Below are positions 1 to 11,103 of a DNA stretch of 27,547 nucleotides, piece after piece. The notes beneath the pieces were generated by a model that was not told the DNA's origin, did not search any database, and was given only the letters and a program-made list of their open reading frames with translations. Source of the stretch: Ectocarpus siliculosus (Eukaryota; Sar; Phaeophyceae; Ectocarpales; Ectocarpaceae); assembly GCA_000310025.1 (NCBI GenBank), contig FN647863.1:17606-45152 (forward strand), read 5' to 3'. Every line of letters starts with the position of its first letter. Position 1 is the first letter of the stretch. Made by a program: the position numbers and the translations under genes.

Positions 1-789
1 TCGCTTCTGCCACGACCTGAATCCCTTACCCCTTGCTGTATATGCCCCATATTCGGCACTATTTGGCTCGGTCCTGAAGAACCACGAAGGAAACACTAAC
101 ATACGTAATGACGCCACCAAAAGACGATGTTGTGAAAAAAAATATGAAGCCAAACACAGCACCATAGAAAATCCACGCTCGACACCTTCACGACGAACTC
201 CGTATCGGGCATCGTAAAATATCGTCGTTACGCTGTGTACGACGCAACAAGGAAAAAAGGTTTCGTCGGAACCAAGATATTGACAAGAAGTCGGAACCAC
301 GATGTTGACATACGCACGGCACATATCGTCCCGAGAACAGACAACACCCCCGCCAGGAAGGAAACCCATACCGGGAAACGTTGGCAATTTACAATGCCAA
401 CCGTGCAATAGGACAAGAAAAAAAACGACAACAACGCCAACCCATTCTAGTAAACCCACTGTAGTAAGAAACGTCGCCGATCAAAGTGACATGACGCAGC
501 TAGATAAGAGGAAGCAACCTAAACGGCTCGAATGTACGTAAAGCAGCCCCATTAGGCAGCGCGAATGGTGTAACCATAACCAAGTGCATCCTTCAGCCCA
601 TCACCCCAGGACGTCTGAGCGGGTGGAATTCCTCTCTGCTAGGTAGAGAGCACCAGGGAACTCGGATCGGTAGGAATGTTGGCCCACTCTCGACACACCG
701 TAGGAGGACGAAAAAGATGACACCGGGAGCTGTGCGGTTCCTGACGTCTACAACCTGCCGTTCCGGATGTATGTGTTGTACGTGCTTCG
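1..789. other. No supported gene; left-edge intergenic DNA
   Basis: Only short open frames without recognisable domains occur here. One minus-strand frame (228-440) begins with a hydrophobic stretch, but I see no splice context or similarity that supports it. The stretch lies downstream of the 3' end of the KDZ transposase gene on the minus strand, so it probably holds that gene's 3' UTR and the end of the transposon. I could not identify terminal inverted repeats by eye. Confidence 0.5.
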
Positions 790-3700
790 CTAACGGTCAA
801 AGGTCGGGTGCTGGGACAACAGCTTTTTGGTGAGCAGGAGCTCGTTCTTGAAGCAGATGTTGTTGTCCAAGACGAAACGGTTCGGCACCTTTGGTATGCG
901 CATGAGTACATGTCGAAACCCTGGTCAGCAAGAGAGGCATGCGTTTCAGAACAAATGTGGGTAGTTAACGTAGTTGGAGGTACTTAGCCTTAATGGATGA
1001 AACAACACGGATTACGAGTGAGACAGCGAGGAGAAGACATCAACGGGGGTCTGTAATGACGGTGTTAACCAGAAACTGCTATTGGTTCGACGCAGGGTGT
1101 ATCTGACGCACCGCTTAGCCACCCGTTGTTGGACTCGGCGATGGAGGAGTTCCAGTAGAACTCGGGTGGGTCTTGCTGCAAGTTCCACAGAAGAGGGTTG
1201 TTGTAGTCGTTTGGGTTGTTGAGGATAGAGCACGCAAGCTCCGTATGGCCCCTATAATGGAACCTGCCGGCGTCCATAGTAACGATATGCGCACAACGCG
1301 TGTATTGGGTACGGCCGGGGTATGTGGTACTTCATTCCAAGTTGGAGTTTGGACACACTGTACACGTCACCCCAAACGCCCCGCCAACTACAACTTAGAA
1401 CGCCCAACCTGCTGCTGTGAGTAACTTACCTACAGTGAGCACGCCCTACTTTAGGCCGAGGTGTACGTAGTCTCTCGTTGAATTGCCCCGGGTGCTTTGG
1501 AAACACCGGCCCACGTGTCACGTACCGGTCGACGATCAGCATCGTTCCAACCCAGGACAGATCCCCTCGGCCGCTCATGTAGCGGTCCAGAACGCAGGCC
1601 TTATCGTAAAAGAGGATGGTCGGGCGTCGATCCTCATCGGGAAAAATATGTTTCAGGGCCGCGTCCACATCGGCACATCCTTCCGCCTCCAAGAGGGGCA
1701 CTATCCCGCAGATGATCCCGCAAGACCAGCTCGCGGAGACTCCCCCAGCTGCTCTTCCTTCCTAGAATTGCACGGAGCATCCTCTTGTCCTCAGGCTATG
1801 TTGTCGGCACACACACGCACGCAGTGACAAGGGAGCTAGGGGTTTGTGATGGTGCCGATCAATGTGGCTGAAGTCCGGCTGCTCCCATGCGCGCCAGATT
1901 CGTTATGATACATTCGATACCGCCACGTTCAAAATAGGTTAAACCCGAAGCCTGCGGTGTCAGTGGGCTTCCATCGTAGGCCCTCCTACAGTGTATTCTT
2001 GGAGTACATGGTGATGTACACCCTCAACTGATGTTGGTGTGTGGAGCTTCTGTCTCAAGTCCATGCGGTGTGACAAAGAACGTTTTCGTCGTCTGCCGGG
2101 CGCGTTCCGTCCTCGCCTGAGAACCCATGTCGGAGGGTTAATCCCGGCCGGAACGCGCCTATTGTCCTGTAGCTGTGGTGGGGTTAGGAGTAGAGTGTAG
2201 GGTAAAATAGCTTGCCCTGTTGAAGGAAATACGTAGAGGTGGGTATTTCTCGCCCGTGAAGCAGAGGGGCAGTCGATGCAAAAGCCACGGCGCTTGTGCG
2301 AGAGTTTTTAGATTGGAACGTGCACACATCACGTACGGGAGTACCTCTAACATTTGTTCTTGCTGAAGCAAAACCGGCACCCCTATCGGAGCGGTTTTCC
2401 AACAAAAAACTACCAAAAATAAAAAACTCAAGGGGAAAGGAGGGGTTCTGTAAAACGGGCCAGATGAAGGAGAAGGACCCCAAGCAGCCCTGTACCTTCG
2501 AAGAAGTCCAGAGCCTCCCCTTTACTTACTCTTCTTTTGACTCACGACGAAACACGTACTTGAGAGGTAGTTTATAAGCCCTCCCGAACCCTCTGGTGAT
2601 GTAAAGACGATATCATGTCGGTAACCAATCACGGAGTATGCCACCGCCGCGATGGTTGTTTATGCAGAAACCCCACATCAAAAACGCTTCGTCGTAGGTT
2701 GCTGTTTCGTCCTAAAGGGGGGTGGGCGTAGCATGCGTTGATTCTACGACACCTCCTGGTCCAAGAAGCGCACTCACTGTGCTGCAGTCCACGTAGCCTT
2801 CCGGTTCCTTCTGTTGAACTCGTCCTCCTGTGCCTTGTTTGCTGTGCACGTTAGCCTGTTGTCCTCCCGATTGTTTCCGCAGGGCGGTTGTGCGACCCAG
2901 AACGCGCATTTGTGCCCGTGTACAGCAGCGTGGTTCTCGCAGTATCTGCCATTCAAAGATCACAAAAGATCACGAAAAGACCTCGGCGTATCTTGATTAT
3001 TGTTGCCTTCCTACGATACGCAGTTTGTGTTGATTGTCGTTTGACTGGTCTCGCAGTGTATGGAAGACGTAGCTGGTTACGTTATGCATGCTGTTGGTAA
3101 GCCTCTGTGTCACGAGAACCTCAGCCATCGATCTAGCGTTGTACAAGCGGCACGCCTTACTATCCCAGAAAGCTAATCGACGGCGCAGCTGCCATCGTTT
3201 TTCCTCATACCGATACGTCGATTAACGCGTGTCTCAGCAAGCGTCATGAACTTGGGCATGACGCTTCCATTCAGGTAGCTTTAGCGACACGTATTGAACG
3301 TTGGTTGTGGTGATGATGCACGAATACGTGCAGCCTAGCGGCAAGGGCTTGGGACAGGGCTTCGGACGAGGGTTAGCTACTAGGGAATCGTGCTCAACCG
3401 TGTCTTCGCTCGAGACTAAGTTGCAACGTACCTCTGCGTGGAATGAAGCCCTTCAATGCCACGGTCACACTTGTAGAATGAGCACTGGCTTGTGAAGGCG
3501 CGGGACGTTTGAAGGAGAGGGTGGTGTCGAGTTATATTTTGTGGGAGCAACAGGCGTTACAAACGACGTTGATGGTTGGTCTGTGCGTGAGCTGGGCAAA
3601 CAGGGAAAATTCCGGGAACCATGCGACAACAAAGGAGTGTGTGTACGGGGACCTTCAAGTAACACTTAGCGCCCCACCCACGCCGCCTCGAAAGGCAGGT

Positions 3701-4851
3701 CTATGCGAAACACACGGCAGCGCCAACTAACGGCGAGAACATCGAATTGCGCCTAACAAAGTCCCGGCAATACGCATCATTTAAGAAAAATATCATCTAC
3801 CCGCCGCTGTGCAACGTCCTTGGCAGTGTTTGGAGCGGACGAACCCAAACCGACGAGAGGAAGGTATGGATAGCGACGACGAAGTATGAGACTGTCTTGC
3901 GACACCAGAATAAAACGAGCCAAGAGTAAGGCATTCTCCGCCGAAAAAAACACTTGCAGACCTTGAAGTATCGCGTGGACGTATTGCCGTCTATCGCGGC
4001 CGCCTGCGTCCAGAAGTCCTGTCCCTCTATGGGAGTGTATTTCCGGCACTGATCACAAGCGTGATCTACCCACGGGGAGTCCCTCCAGTACCTGTCGTTG
4101 AACTCCTCCTCGACACGACGTAGCCCCGCCCAACTATTGCATCCTGACTGCTCACCTCTCTGATCAAACACATCGACAGCCTTGGGATCCCTTGGCTTGA
4201 GTGCCTGGCCGGGCAATGCGTACCACTTGTGTGGACCTTGCACGCAATCATAACGGAGAAAGTTTGAGTAACGGCAAGCAAGACGAAGAACTTGAGTCAG
4301 TTGCCAGAACGATAGCTGAAGGCGACTCGCCATCGGTTGTCGGTTCTGTGTGAATAACCCTCCGTGCTGTAGAGGACGCGCGGTCGTCCGTGTAACCGCT
4401 AAGGCTTGTCAAACATGTCCCACCCCGGGTAGGTGTCCCACCCCTTGCGTAATGACAGAGGAAAGACAAGAAGAAACAAACGATTGACTACTGCCAAATA
4501 AAAGGCTCGCACGCATGTCCCCTGCTCGGCGCTCCCTTATCCTTCCTACGAGAAGTTACTGTTAACCTGTACGCGGTCGGATTTGGGATTGGGTACTAAT
4601 GTTTGTTCGCCTTCGATGGGAAATGTATTCCAATGCGGGGAGAGGTCTGCTGTGTTGTCACAACAGAATACAACATGTTGCAGTAAGGGGACAACGCAAC
4701 TTTCTTACCGACATCATTTGCGGCCTCAAGCACGGCGTATATCTCCCAGCACTGCAGGAGCTCTGAACCCAGGAGGCGCAACTCCCGGCCGCCGCCGGCG
4801 TCCGCGGCGGCCGTGTTGGAGTGCAGTTCAGCGTAGGAGTTGAAGCCCCCC
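790..4851 (-). CDS. KDZ-family (Kyakuja-Dileera-Zisupton) transposase gene, multi-exon
   Basis: This is the transposase of a DNA transposon; KDZ proteins carry a Cys/His cluster and an RNase H-like DDE core. Exons I can place, in gene order: 4709-4851; 3962-4236 (ACDQC, then AAIDGNTS); 2778-2945 (RYCENH...HKC...LTC, the Cys/His cluster); about 1526-1748 (SWSCGIICG, RPTILFYDKAC, SWVGTMLIVD); 1112-1263 (RFHYRGHTELAC, NSSIAESNNGWLSG); 790-920 (FRHVLMRIPK, RFVLDNN, stop). These motifs follow the family order, including the YDKAC and W-T-IVDRFHY signatures. Borders agree in phase: GACCG|gtacgt to ggcag|GTTCC restores VDRFHY, AGCG|gtgcgt to accag|GGTTT restores WLSGF, and GATGTCG|gtaaga to gcaag|GTCC is phase 1 on both sides. 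At least one exon between 3961 and 2946 and one or more between 2777 and 1749 were not located, and the N terminus is uncertain. No stop interrupts the placed exons, so the gene may be intact or recently active. Confidence 0.75.
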
Positions 4852-5410
4852 CTGTCAGATATGCAACGTAGCAGCGATGTGTGCCACAGTAACCCACAGA
4901 GGGATGCTGGATCCTCTCCTCAGGAGTACCCTAGGCGACGAAACGTTTACCAGGGGTTAGGGTTACGATAGAGAATTGGTAGAGTGGCTAACCAAGCTGA
5001 AGCCATCGACTGCGGTTGCGATTACTTGGTTGGCATGTACGTCCGCCCCTTCTTTTAACAAGTTCCACGACAACATGCACGGCGTCAGGATGCTGTCGAT
5101 TTCCGCGGACTTATGGTCCGCTAGCGGGCAATCACATGTCCGCATGTTGCCGCCGAGTCACTTGCGTGTATTTCGGGCCAAGGATTGATTCGATTCGCCC
5201 ATGGACGGAGTGGTGTGGCCGGCCACCGTTGAGGTGATGTCGTTCGTAATCTCGGATTTGAGACGCATCTAGATTTCGGAACGAAATCGGGAAGAGTCAG
5301 ATATTCCAGAAAGGATGTTGGAAAATGACCCCACCTAGTTTAATCCCCCTTTTCTCTCCCGAAATACGCCGGAGCTACCGAGGAGAAGGGATATATTTGA
5401 GAGTCGTAAC
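4852..5410. other. Intergenic stretch between two transposon-derived genes
   Basis: This lies upstream of the first KDZ exon I can place (minus) and of the tyrosine-recombinase pseudogene (plus). It may hold the transposase promoter and first exon. Overlapping 60-79-residue frames on both strands at 4963-5237 have no recognisable motif. A telomere-like ggggttagggtta occurs near 4956 as a single short match. Confidence 0.4.
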
Positions 5411-7451
5411 ATGCCGCCTCGCAACACGCGGCGCTCCACGGCGGCGACTTCGGCGGCTGCTTCTTCTACAACGACTTCCTCAGCGGCGGCGCCTGCTTCC
5501 TCAGCGGCTGCTGCCCCGGCGGCGGCTGCCGCGGCCCCAGCGGCTGCCAGCGCGCCGATGGGACCGCTTTCCCTGCCTCCACCTGGGCTGCCTCCCCGGC
5601 CCGACCGCCAGACGGCCACGTGTGTGGACGCGACCACGGCGGCCTACGCTCTGCCGTGCTACACGGCGCTGGTGCCGGGAGCAGGGGCAACGCTGGACCT
5701 TGGGCGGGCGTTCGACCGCAACCGGCTCGGTTGCGAGCAGGGCACTGTGGAGGAGTTGGTCCTCCGTTTGGGTGAGGTGGCCACTCGGCTGCCGCCCCTT
5801 CCCGGGGCGGAGACCTACACGGCAGTTTTGGCGCGCGCCAGGAAGGTGGCCACTTCGCGGGCGGGCGACAAGTCCGTTGCCTATCGCCAGGCCGAGGCGA
5901 AGAAGCTCCTGGCCGAGTACACTGTGGAACTCGCGCTCCGCCATGGCCGCCTCCTGCAGTCAGAAGGCTGTGTTCGTCGTGCCAGACGGAAAACGTGGGA
6001 CATTACAACTATTGTTGGTCCTGCGGTGTTTAGCCTGCCCGCGGGCGTCCGGTACCGCGTGACCCTCAAGCGGCTCGGGTGTCGATCGATTTCGACGCGC
6101 TGCGCGCTCGTGGTGATCAGGTCCTCTCGGCCGCATCTCACCGTCGTGCTCAACAGCGCAAGTGCGCCGTAGCGGACGGGTTCGACGCTTTCATACTTTC
6201 GGCGACTGAACAACGTCGGGGTTGGAAGCAGGCGTCGGACCGAGACGTGTTTGACTATCTCTGCTTCTTGGACACACAAGGTAGTGGTACCAAGTGGGTG
6301 GGTTCGACGCTTTCATACTTTCGGCGACTGAACAACGTCGGGGTTGGAAGCAGGCGTCGGACCGAGACGTGTTTGACTATCTCTGCTTCTTGGACACACA
6401 AGGTAGTGGTACCAAGTGGGTGCACGACAGGGCATGCCCTGGTGTCGGCACGACTCACGGCCGCGATTGTCTTCCAAACACGCCATGTGCTAAGCGGTAT
6501 GCCGCCGCGTCCATGCAGAAAGGGATCGTGTCCAAGCTGAAGATGGCGATGCAAGAACAGTTGGGAAAAGACAGCAGCTGGGACCCTGCCACGCGCTCGG
6601 GCAACCCCTGTTGTAGTCCTCTCGTCGACTCCTACCTCGTCTTCACGGGGGAGGAACAAAAACGTGTGGGTGTCGCTGTCAACCAGGCAGAGGCTATGTT
6701 ACCGCACGTCCTCATCGACCTGTTGAGGGACATGCGCTCTCGCGCGCAGACTGCGTCCTCTCTGGCGGAACGTATTGAGCTCACCAGGGACGTCGCTTTG
6801 TTTTCGCTGGCGTTCGCCTCCATGCGGCGAGGCCATGATCTCTCCTTCACTATGGGATCGCAAGTTCTGCGGTTGCCCGCGGGGCAGGGTCTTCTGATTT
6901 CAACTTCCAGTTTGGCAAGACCCTCCGGGACTCTGTTGATGCCGTGGTCGTGCATCCGGACGTCGCTTGCCCGTCTATTTGTGCGGTGCGCAATGTTACG
7001 GCCTACATCAGTGCGGCGGAGCGTATTGGCTGGGATTTGTCCCAAGGGCATCTGTTTCCTATCGTTCTGCTGGGTGGAACTCGGGGCTGCGCTCCGCTTA
7101 CGGCGGTTTAGATGACGGCTGCCCTACAAGGGCATTTGCGAGCGGCGGGACTGCCGCACCGCTACACTATGCACTCGTGCCGCGTCGGAGGTTCTCTAGC
7201 GCAGTCGCTAGACGGAACGGCGATGGACGCTATCATGAAAATTGCCGGGTGGCGTACGGAGAGTAGCGAAGCGGTATGTTGGCGCCACTACTAGTGTGGG
7301 GGCAACGGGTTCCAAGAGGACCCGTAGCGAGCTGTACGCAGACTCAAATGCGTTGCCGTTGTCGGCTGACTTCACATGCGATTTCTCTGCGTGTGCTCGC
7401 CGCGAAAAAGAAAGAAAGTTTGGGTGGGCGAGACCTAGCTTAGAGGCGTGA
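5411..7451 (+). pseudogene. Tyrosine recombinase (Crypton-like) pseudogene
   Basis: This was a site-specific recombinase of the phage-integrase/Crypton type. From ATG 5411 it begins with an Ala/Ser/Pro-rich tail of about 75 residues, then a helical region. The catalytic domain shows the first Arg in SMRRGHDLS (about 6822-6842), the HxxR box as HSCR (7172-7183), GW near 7246 and the probable nucleophile Tyr at 7275-7277 in KRYVGATTS. The frame is broken repeatedly: frame 2 to 1 between about 5990 and 6078, a 122-bp duplication (frame 1 to 0), a shift near 6890-6905 (0 to 2), TAG at 7109-7111, and a shift near 7262-7270 that puts the Tyr in frame 0. The first shift could be an intron; the others look like decay. 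It is unlike the recombinase at 19141-20223 in sequence and N terminus, so it is a separate lineage. No gag or reverse transcriptase accompanies it, which favours a Crypton-like DNA element. Confidence 0.75.
6178..6421 (+). repeat. 122-bp tandem duplication inside the recombinase pseudogene
   Basis: The block starting gggttcgacgctttc near 6178 repeats at 6300 and ends accaagtggg in both copies, with essentially no differences. The period of 122 is not a multiple of three, so the duplication shifts the frame. The protein segment FDAFILSATEQRRGW is encoded twice, in two frames. The near-identity of the copies means this is a late lesion. Confidence 0.85.
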
Positions 7452-7605
7452 GTGGTCAATAACTAAGATGTGACAGATCGGATAATTAACAAGAAAGTAA
7501 TGGGCGGGACCACAGGCCGGCGCACGAGGCCTCACCCAACCAAATCCAATACTTACATCGAATGATCTGGGTAAGGGATAAGAATACAACAGGATCCGGC
7601 TGCGA

Positions 7606-8551
7606 GAGCCGCTTCAACCAGCCACTCGAAAGTATCAGTATGCCCCCTAATTTGAAGCAACTTTCGCTAGAAAGCACATTCAACAGGTCCATCGAAGGTG
7701 TGACTTTCGTAGATTCCATCGAGGAACATTCGTCTAGGAGGATGCTTCAACCTGCCAATCGCCGCAGTCCGGTGGCCCAGTAGCTTGCAACGTTTGGCGT
7801 TTGGTACGTGCTTTGACCAGCCGTTGACCGGCTATCATTGGCCAGATGCATTGATCGCTCTGACGGCCGGTGATGCGTTCCAGCAGAACCTGCTAGACGT
7901 TATCTGGCCTGGTTAGCTGCAGTATGTCACCTTGGGGGGTGCGTGGAACGGGGGGCTGAGGCCTCCTGTGGTACTCCCTGCCACGCTCAAGGTCCTACGG
8001 TTGGGGGGGAGTTTCAACAGCCCAATACAAGGCATGCAGTTGCCTGACGGGCTGTAGGAGGTGTCGTTCGCTTTAATATTTGACCAGAAGGTTGATGCCG
8101 TTCATTGGCCCAGGAACTTGCATATAGTTGTGTTCCCGGATGATTTCGACGACATGGTTTCCGTCGAACGCGCTGAGTGGCCGTCCACGCTAGAAGCTTT
8201 CGAGTTTGGGTCAGGCTGCGGGTGGCGTGTAAGCGACACCACTTGGCCTACGAGCCTAAAGACGTTGGTGCTTGGGGGTAAGTTCAACACGAAGGTTTAC
8301 ACCTTGCAGTGGCCGCCTGGATTGGAGTCGCTTGCCTTCGGGGGATCATTCAATCACTCTCGAGTCCTACCCTGAAGGAGTTGTCGTTTGGCAAACGCTT
8401 CCAACAACCACTGTCAGGCGTACGTTGGCCAAGAGCTATAGTCGAACTGAGGTTTGACGGGATGTCTACAGGTGACGGTTTTACGTGTGGTTGCATGTGG
8501 CCAAGGTCGCTGAAGAGGGTTCAGTTTAGAGATGCATCTTTGACTCGTTGA
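7606..8551 (+). pseudogene. FNIP/LRR-like repeat protein pseudogene
   Basis: The translation contains about twelve repeats of 22-23 residues with the pattern W-P-x-x-L-x-x-L-x-F-G-x-x-F-N-Q-P-(I/L)-x-G-V. Clear units include FNQPLESI, FNRSIEGV, FNLPIAAV, FDQPLTGY, FNSPIQGM, FNTKVYTL and FQQPLSGV. This matches FNIP repeats, an LRR-related solenoid expanded in some amoebae and, as I recall, in brown algae, usually inferred to bind proteins. The gene is broken: a shift near 7725-7745 (frame 2 to 0), in-frame TAG at 7914-7916 and 8055-8057, and a shift near 8350-8370 back to frame 2, apparently with loss of part of one repeat. No signal peptide, kinase or membrane segment is visible. It is probably a dispersed gene-family relic. 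Confidence 0.75.
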
Positions 8552-8750
8552 AAGGATAAACACTTGACGCGCGCAGTACTATGCGGGGAAATGCCTGGTG
8601 GTGGCCAGCTCCATACTTCGTGATGAATGATCGTGGTTTTGTAGACCAGGGCACTCGAGCTCGCTCTGGCACGGTGGGGTGAAGAGGTTTACGAATGGCG
8701 CCCCGTGCATGTTCCGACGCGGGGTATTCCCTGGTTTTCTTTGTGGGACT

Positions 8751-9560
8751 TCAGTCGTTCGTGTTGTGCCACGTTTGTTTCTCGCAGTTGTTTGGCGTTT
8801 TCAATCGAAGTATGGAACGACTTATTACCATCATCGGGTCCTCATGGGTTTTTCTCTCTCGCAGTTGTTTAGTCTTTTCAATCGAAGTATGGAACGACTT
8901 ACTACCATCAGCGGGTCCTCCAAGGTTATTCTCTGCCACAATGGAAGTAACATCCTTGCGGCTGCCTGCTTCATTTACAGTGGTCGTTACCTGTTGCCAT
9001 GTTCTCGTATACCGTGTATCGGCAAGAGCGTCCGCGGGTGTGTTTTCGGTGAGAGGCTTCAAGGTGACGACAACCGCGTACGTACATGACCATTTTTGCA
9101 CGGCCTTCCCAGTCCAACTTGGTATGGCGACAGTACTCCCATTTTCGTCGTGAGAAGTATACGACACTTTTCATGGTACGCAGAGTAATAAAATGTACAC
9201 TTTCAGTATCCTTTTTCCGTACAACTACAACCATCCAAGGCTACACAGGAGGGGGTTAACACCGGTGTGTGTGTGGACAAGAAATATCCAATCCTTGTCG
9301 GCAGCTCCTGCGTACGGCAACGAACAGCACGTATTACAAGTAATTTAGCGTTCGATGTCCCTTGCAAGTACCGAAGCACATGGTTCAGCCTTGTAGTCGG
9401 TCACGAGGAAAACTTGACCCACAGCTTCACGCACGTGGTGTTGCGACACGTCATTCCATGTACACTGTTTGTGGCAGCGGACTCCCACCTCTTCTTGCAC
9501 GAGGACGACGACAAGAGTGCCCAGGACAACAAAAGCAATCTTTGGGAAGATGTGGCGCAT
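8751..9560 (-). CDS. Possible small secreted-protein gene, two exons (weak)
   Basis: On the minus strand an ATG at about 9560 opens MRHIFPKIAF followed by a strongly hydrophobic VVLGTLVVVLV, a plausible signal peptide, then a Cys-containing mature part (HKQCTWNDVSQ, KAEPCAS). A donor-like TCG|gtactt near 9372 closes this segment. Downstream, two overlapping minus frames look coding: one reads VVVTLKPLTENTP (within 8751-9167), the other KLDWEGRAKMVMY (within 8971-9234). The second can follow the donor in phase 0 from an accaag acceptor. I cannot tell which is used, and no family is recognised. Confidence 0.22.
8781..8920 (+). repeat. 77-bp direct repeat, two copies
   Basis: Copies start at 8781 and 8858 with ctcgcagttgttt and share tttcaatcgaagtatggaac and a following cgacttaytaccatcakcgg. 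Several substitutions separate them. The reason for the duplication is not apparent. Confidence 0.8.
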
Positions 9561-9599
9561 AGAACCCTCCGTTGACAAGGCCCCTCACGCATAAATATT

Positions 9600-11090
9600 T
9601 TCTACCACGAGCATTACCTTTTTTTTTCTCGTTTTATCCAAAGAACACACCACACTTATTCCATTCGCCGTACACTGCGACACAACCCCAAACAATCACA
9701 TACATGATCTACGTTATTACCAAAGCTGGGTGCACACGCTCAGCCTAGTTGAACTGCTGCGCAGCGTATCACCGTGCCCGCCGCAAAGTCTAAAAGGCCA
9801 ACGGTGCTGTCGATGGACTCTGCGGTGACGCTTGGGGCGGCAGCAGCAATGGAATCAGCATGATGTACAAGTTGTGGCCATGAACAAAAGCGGAGAGTCG
9901 AGTTATTCGCTGTTGGTACGCACACCAAGGCTGTAAACTGCGACCGGGGCGGCAACTCACGGGCGCTAACCCCGATACCCCTTCGCTGGGGGGGACGCGA
10001 CCCCGACCATAATGCCATCTGACTAGAGTAGCGTTTCCGGCTACCTGCCCTTGGTAGCTGATGACCTTCCGCTTGAAATACGTGCTCTGGGATCTTTACA
10101 CTTCGTATAGATACACATTTCCTCCGTCAGTTATGCCTTTATGTTGTTGCTAGGTGATGGATCATCGCCTTTCTTTGTCATGGGCGGTAAGCATAGCGCA
10201 GGTATGCATCCAGTTTTCGCGAGGTTGAACGGTAAGGACAGGCGCCGCAGGTGAATGGCTTACGAGTACCAGCCATGCGCAGTGTTGCATCGCGTTACCC
10301 GCTGTGTGCCCCCGAGAAAGAGAGTGACTGCCGAGAGGAAGAAAATGCCGAGTGCCGAACCCAAAGTGTCCACAACCAGGAGTACGTACGCATACATCTA
10401 ACAGAGGGAGTTTTGCAATTTCCACCGTCGTTACCCATAGGTACCCACGCCCCATGGGTACCCATAGGTGCCCATGGGTATACCCATGGGCACCCATGGG
10501 TACAATGCCCATGGGTATACCCATGGGTACCCATGGGCACGAATAAGGATAATGTACATCACCCCAAAGATGGGTCATTTTTGTTGTCGGTGAATATCCA
10601 TCTTGGTTCTTTATGAATGTGTTTCTCTTGTCCGCCCGCCTCAAAGTGATTCCGCAATACTCTCATGCAGCCAGGATGACTTGAGGAGGTAGAGGGCGCG
10701 TCGAGGTCAAAGTAGATCTTCTGTACCACAGCGACATTTTTCGGACATTGAACTTGTTGAGAGTGAGTTGTTGAAGACGACCATCCGTTCTTCGGCGACC
10801 ATCCGGGTGTCTCTAAATTTGCTATCAATTATTGTTTCTTTGTATTTTTCGGGGGATTATGGCCCAGAGTTTCTCTATCGGCTTGTCTTTCCTGCCGACG
10901 TGGGGGTTGGGAAGGTTCTCACAGGTCCCTGCTGATCGGTGATCGGGACGACGGTCGGTTGATTCTCCTCTGATAGCGCCGGCAGGAGGATTGCCGGCCC
11001 CGAGAAGAGAGAGGTCCTCAAGAATGACAGTTCAGCGTAAATAATCATCATAGAGCCCATTAAACGCACGATCAATGGTGACATGTGAAG
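9600..11090. other. Gene-poor stretch with a palindromic octamer cluster
   Basis: I see no gene I can support here. Short minus frames at 9740-10018 and 10559-10828 lack motifs, signal peptides and convincing splice sites. The notable content is the CCCATGGG cluster at 10451-10537, which also generates the apparent Gly/His/Thr-rich ORFs on both strands. Confidence 0.5.
10451..10537. repeat. Cluster of seven CCCATGGG palindromes
   Basis: Perfect CCCATGGG octamers start at 10451, 10471, 10483, 10493, 10508, 10520 and 10530, joined by TA, GTAC-like or GCAC linkers, with degenerate copies on the left (near 10440-10470). Because the unit is self-complementary the block can pair in many registers, both as hairpins and as slipped strands. 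Confidence 0.9.
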
Positions 11091-11103
11091 TTCTGTGTCG
11101 ATG

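Noticed and set aside
5335-5944. Long minus-strand and frame-shifted plus ORFs opposite the recombinase N terminus
   Set aside because: High-GC shadows of the Ala/Pro-rich coding region; the frame from ATG 5411 alone continues into recombinase-like sequence.
10251-10644. ORFs rich in MGTHGYTHGH-type sequence on both strands
   Set aside because: They come from the CCCATGGG palindrome cluster, which reads similarly in either direction.
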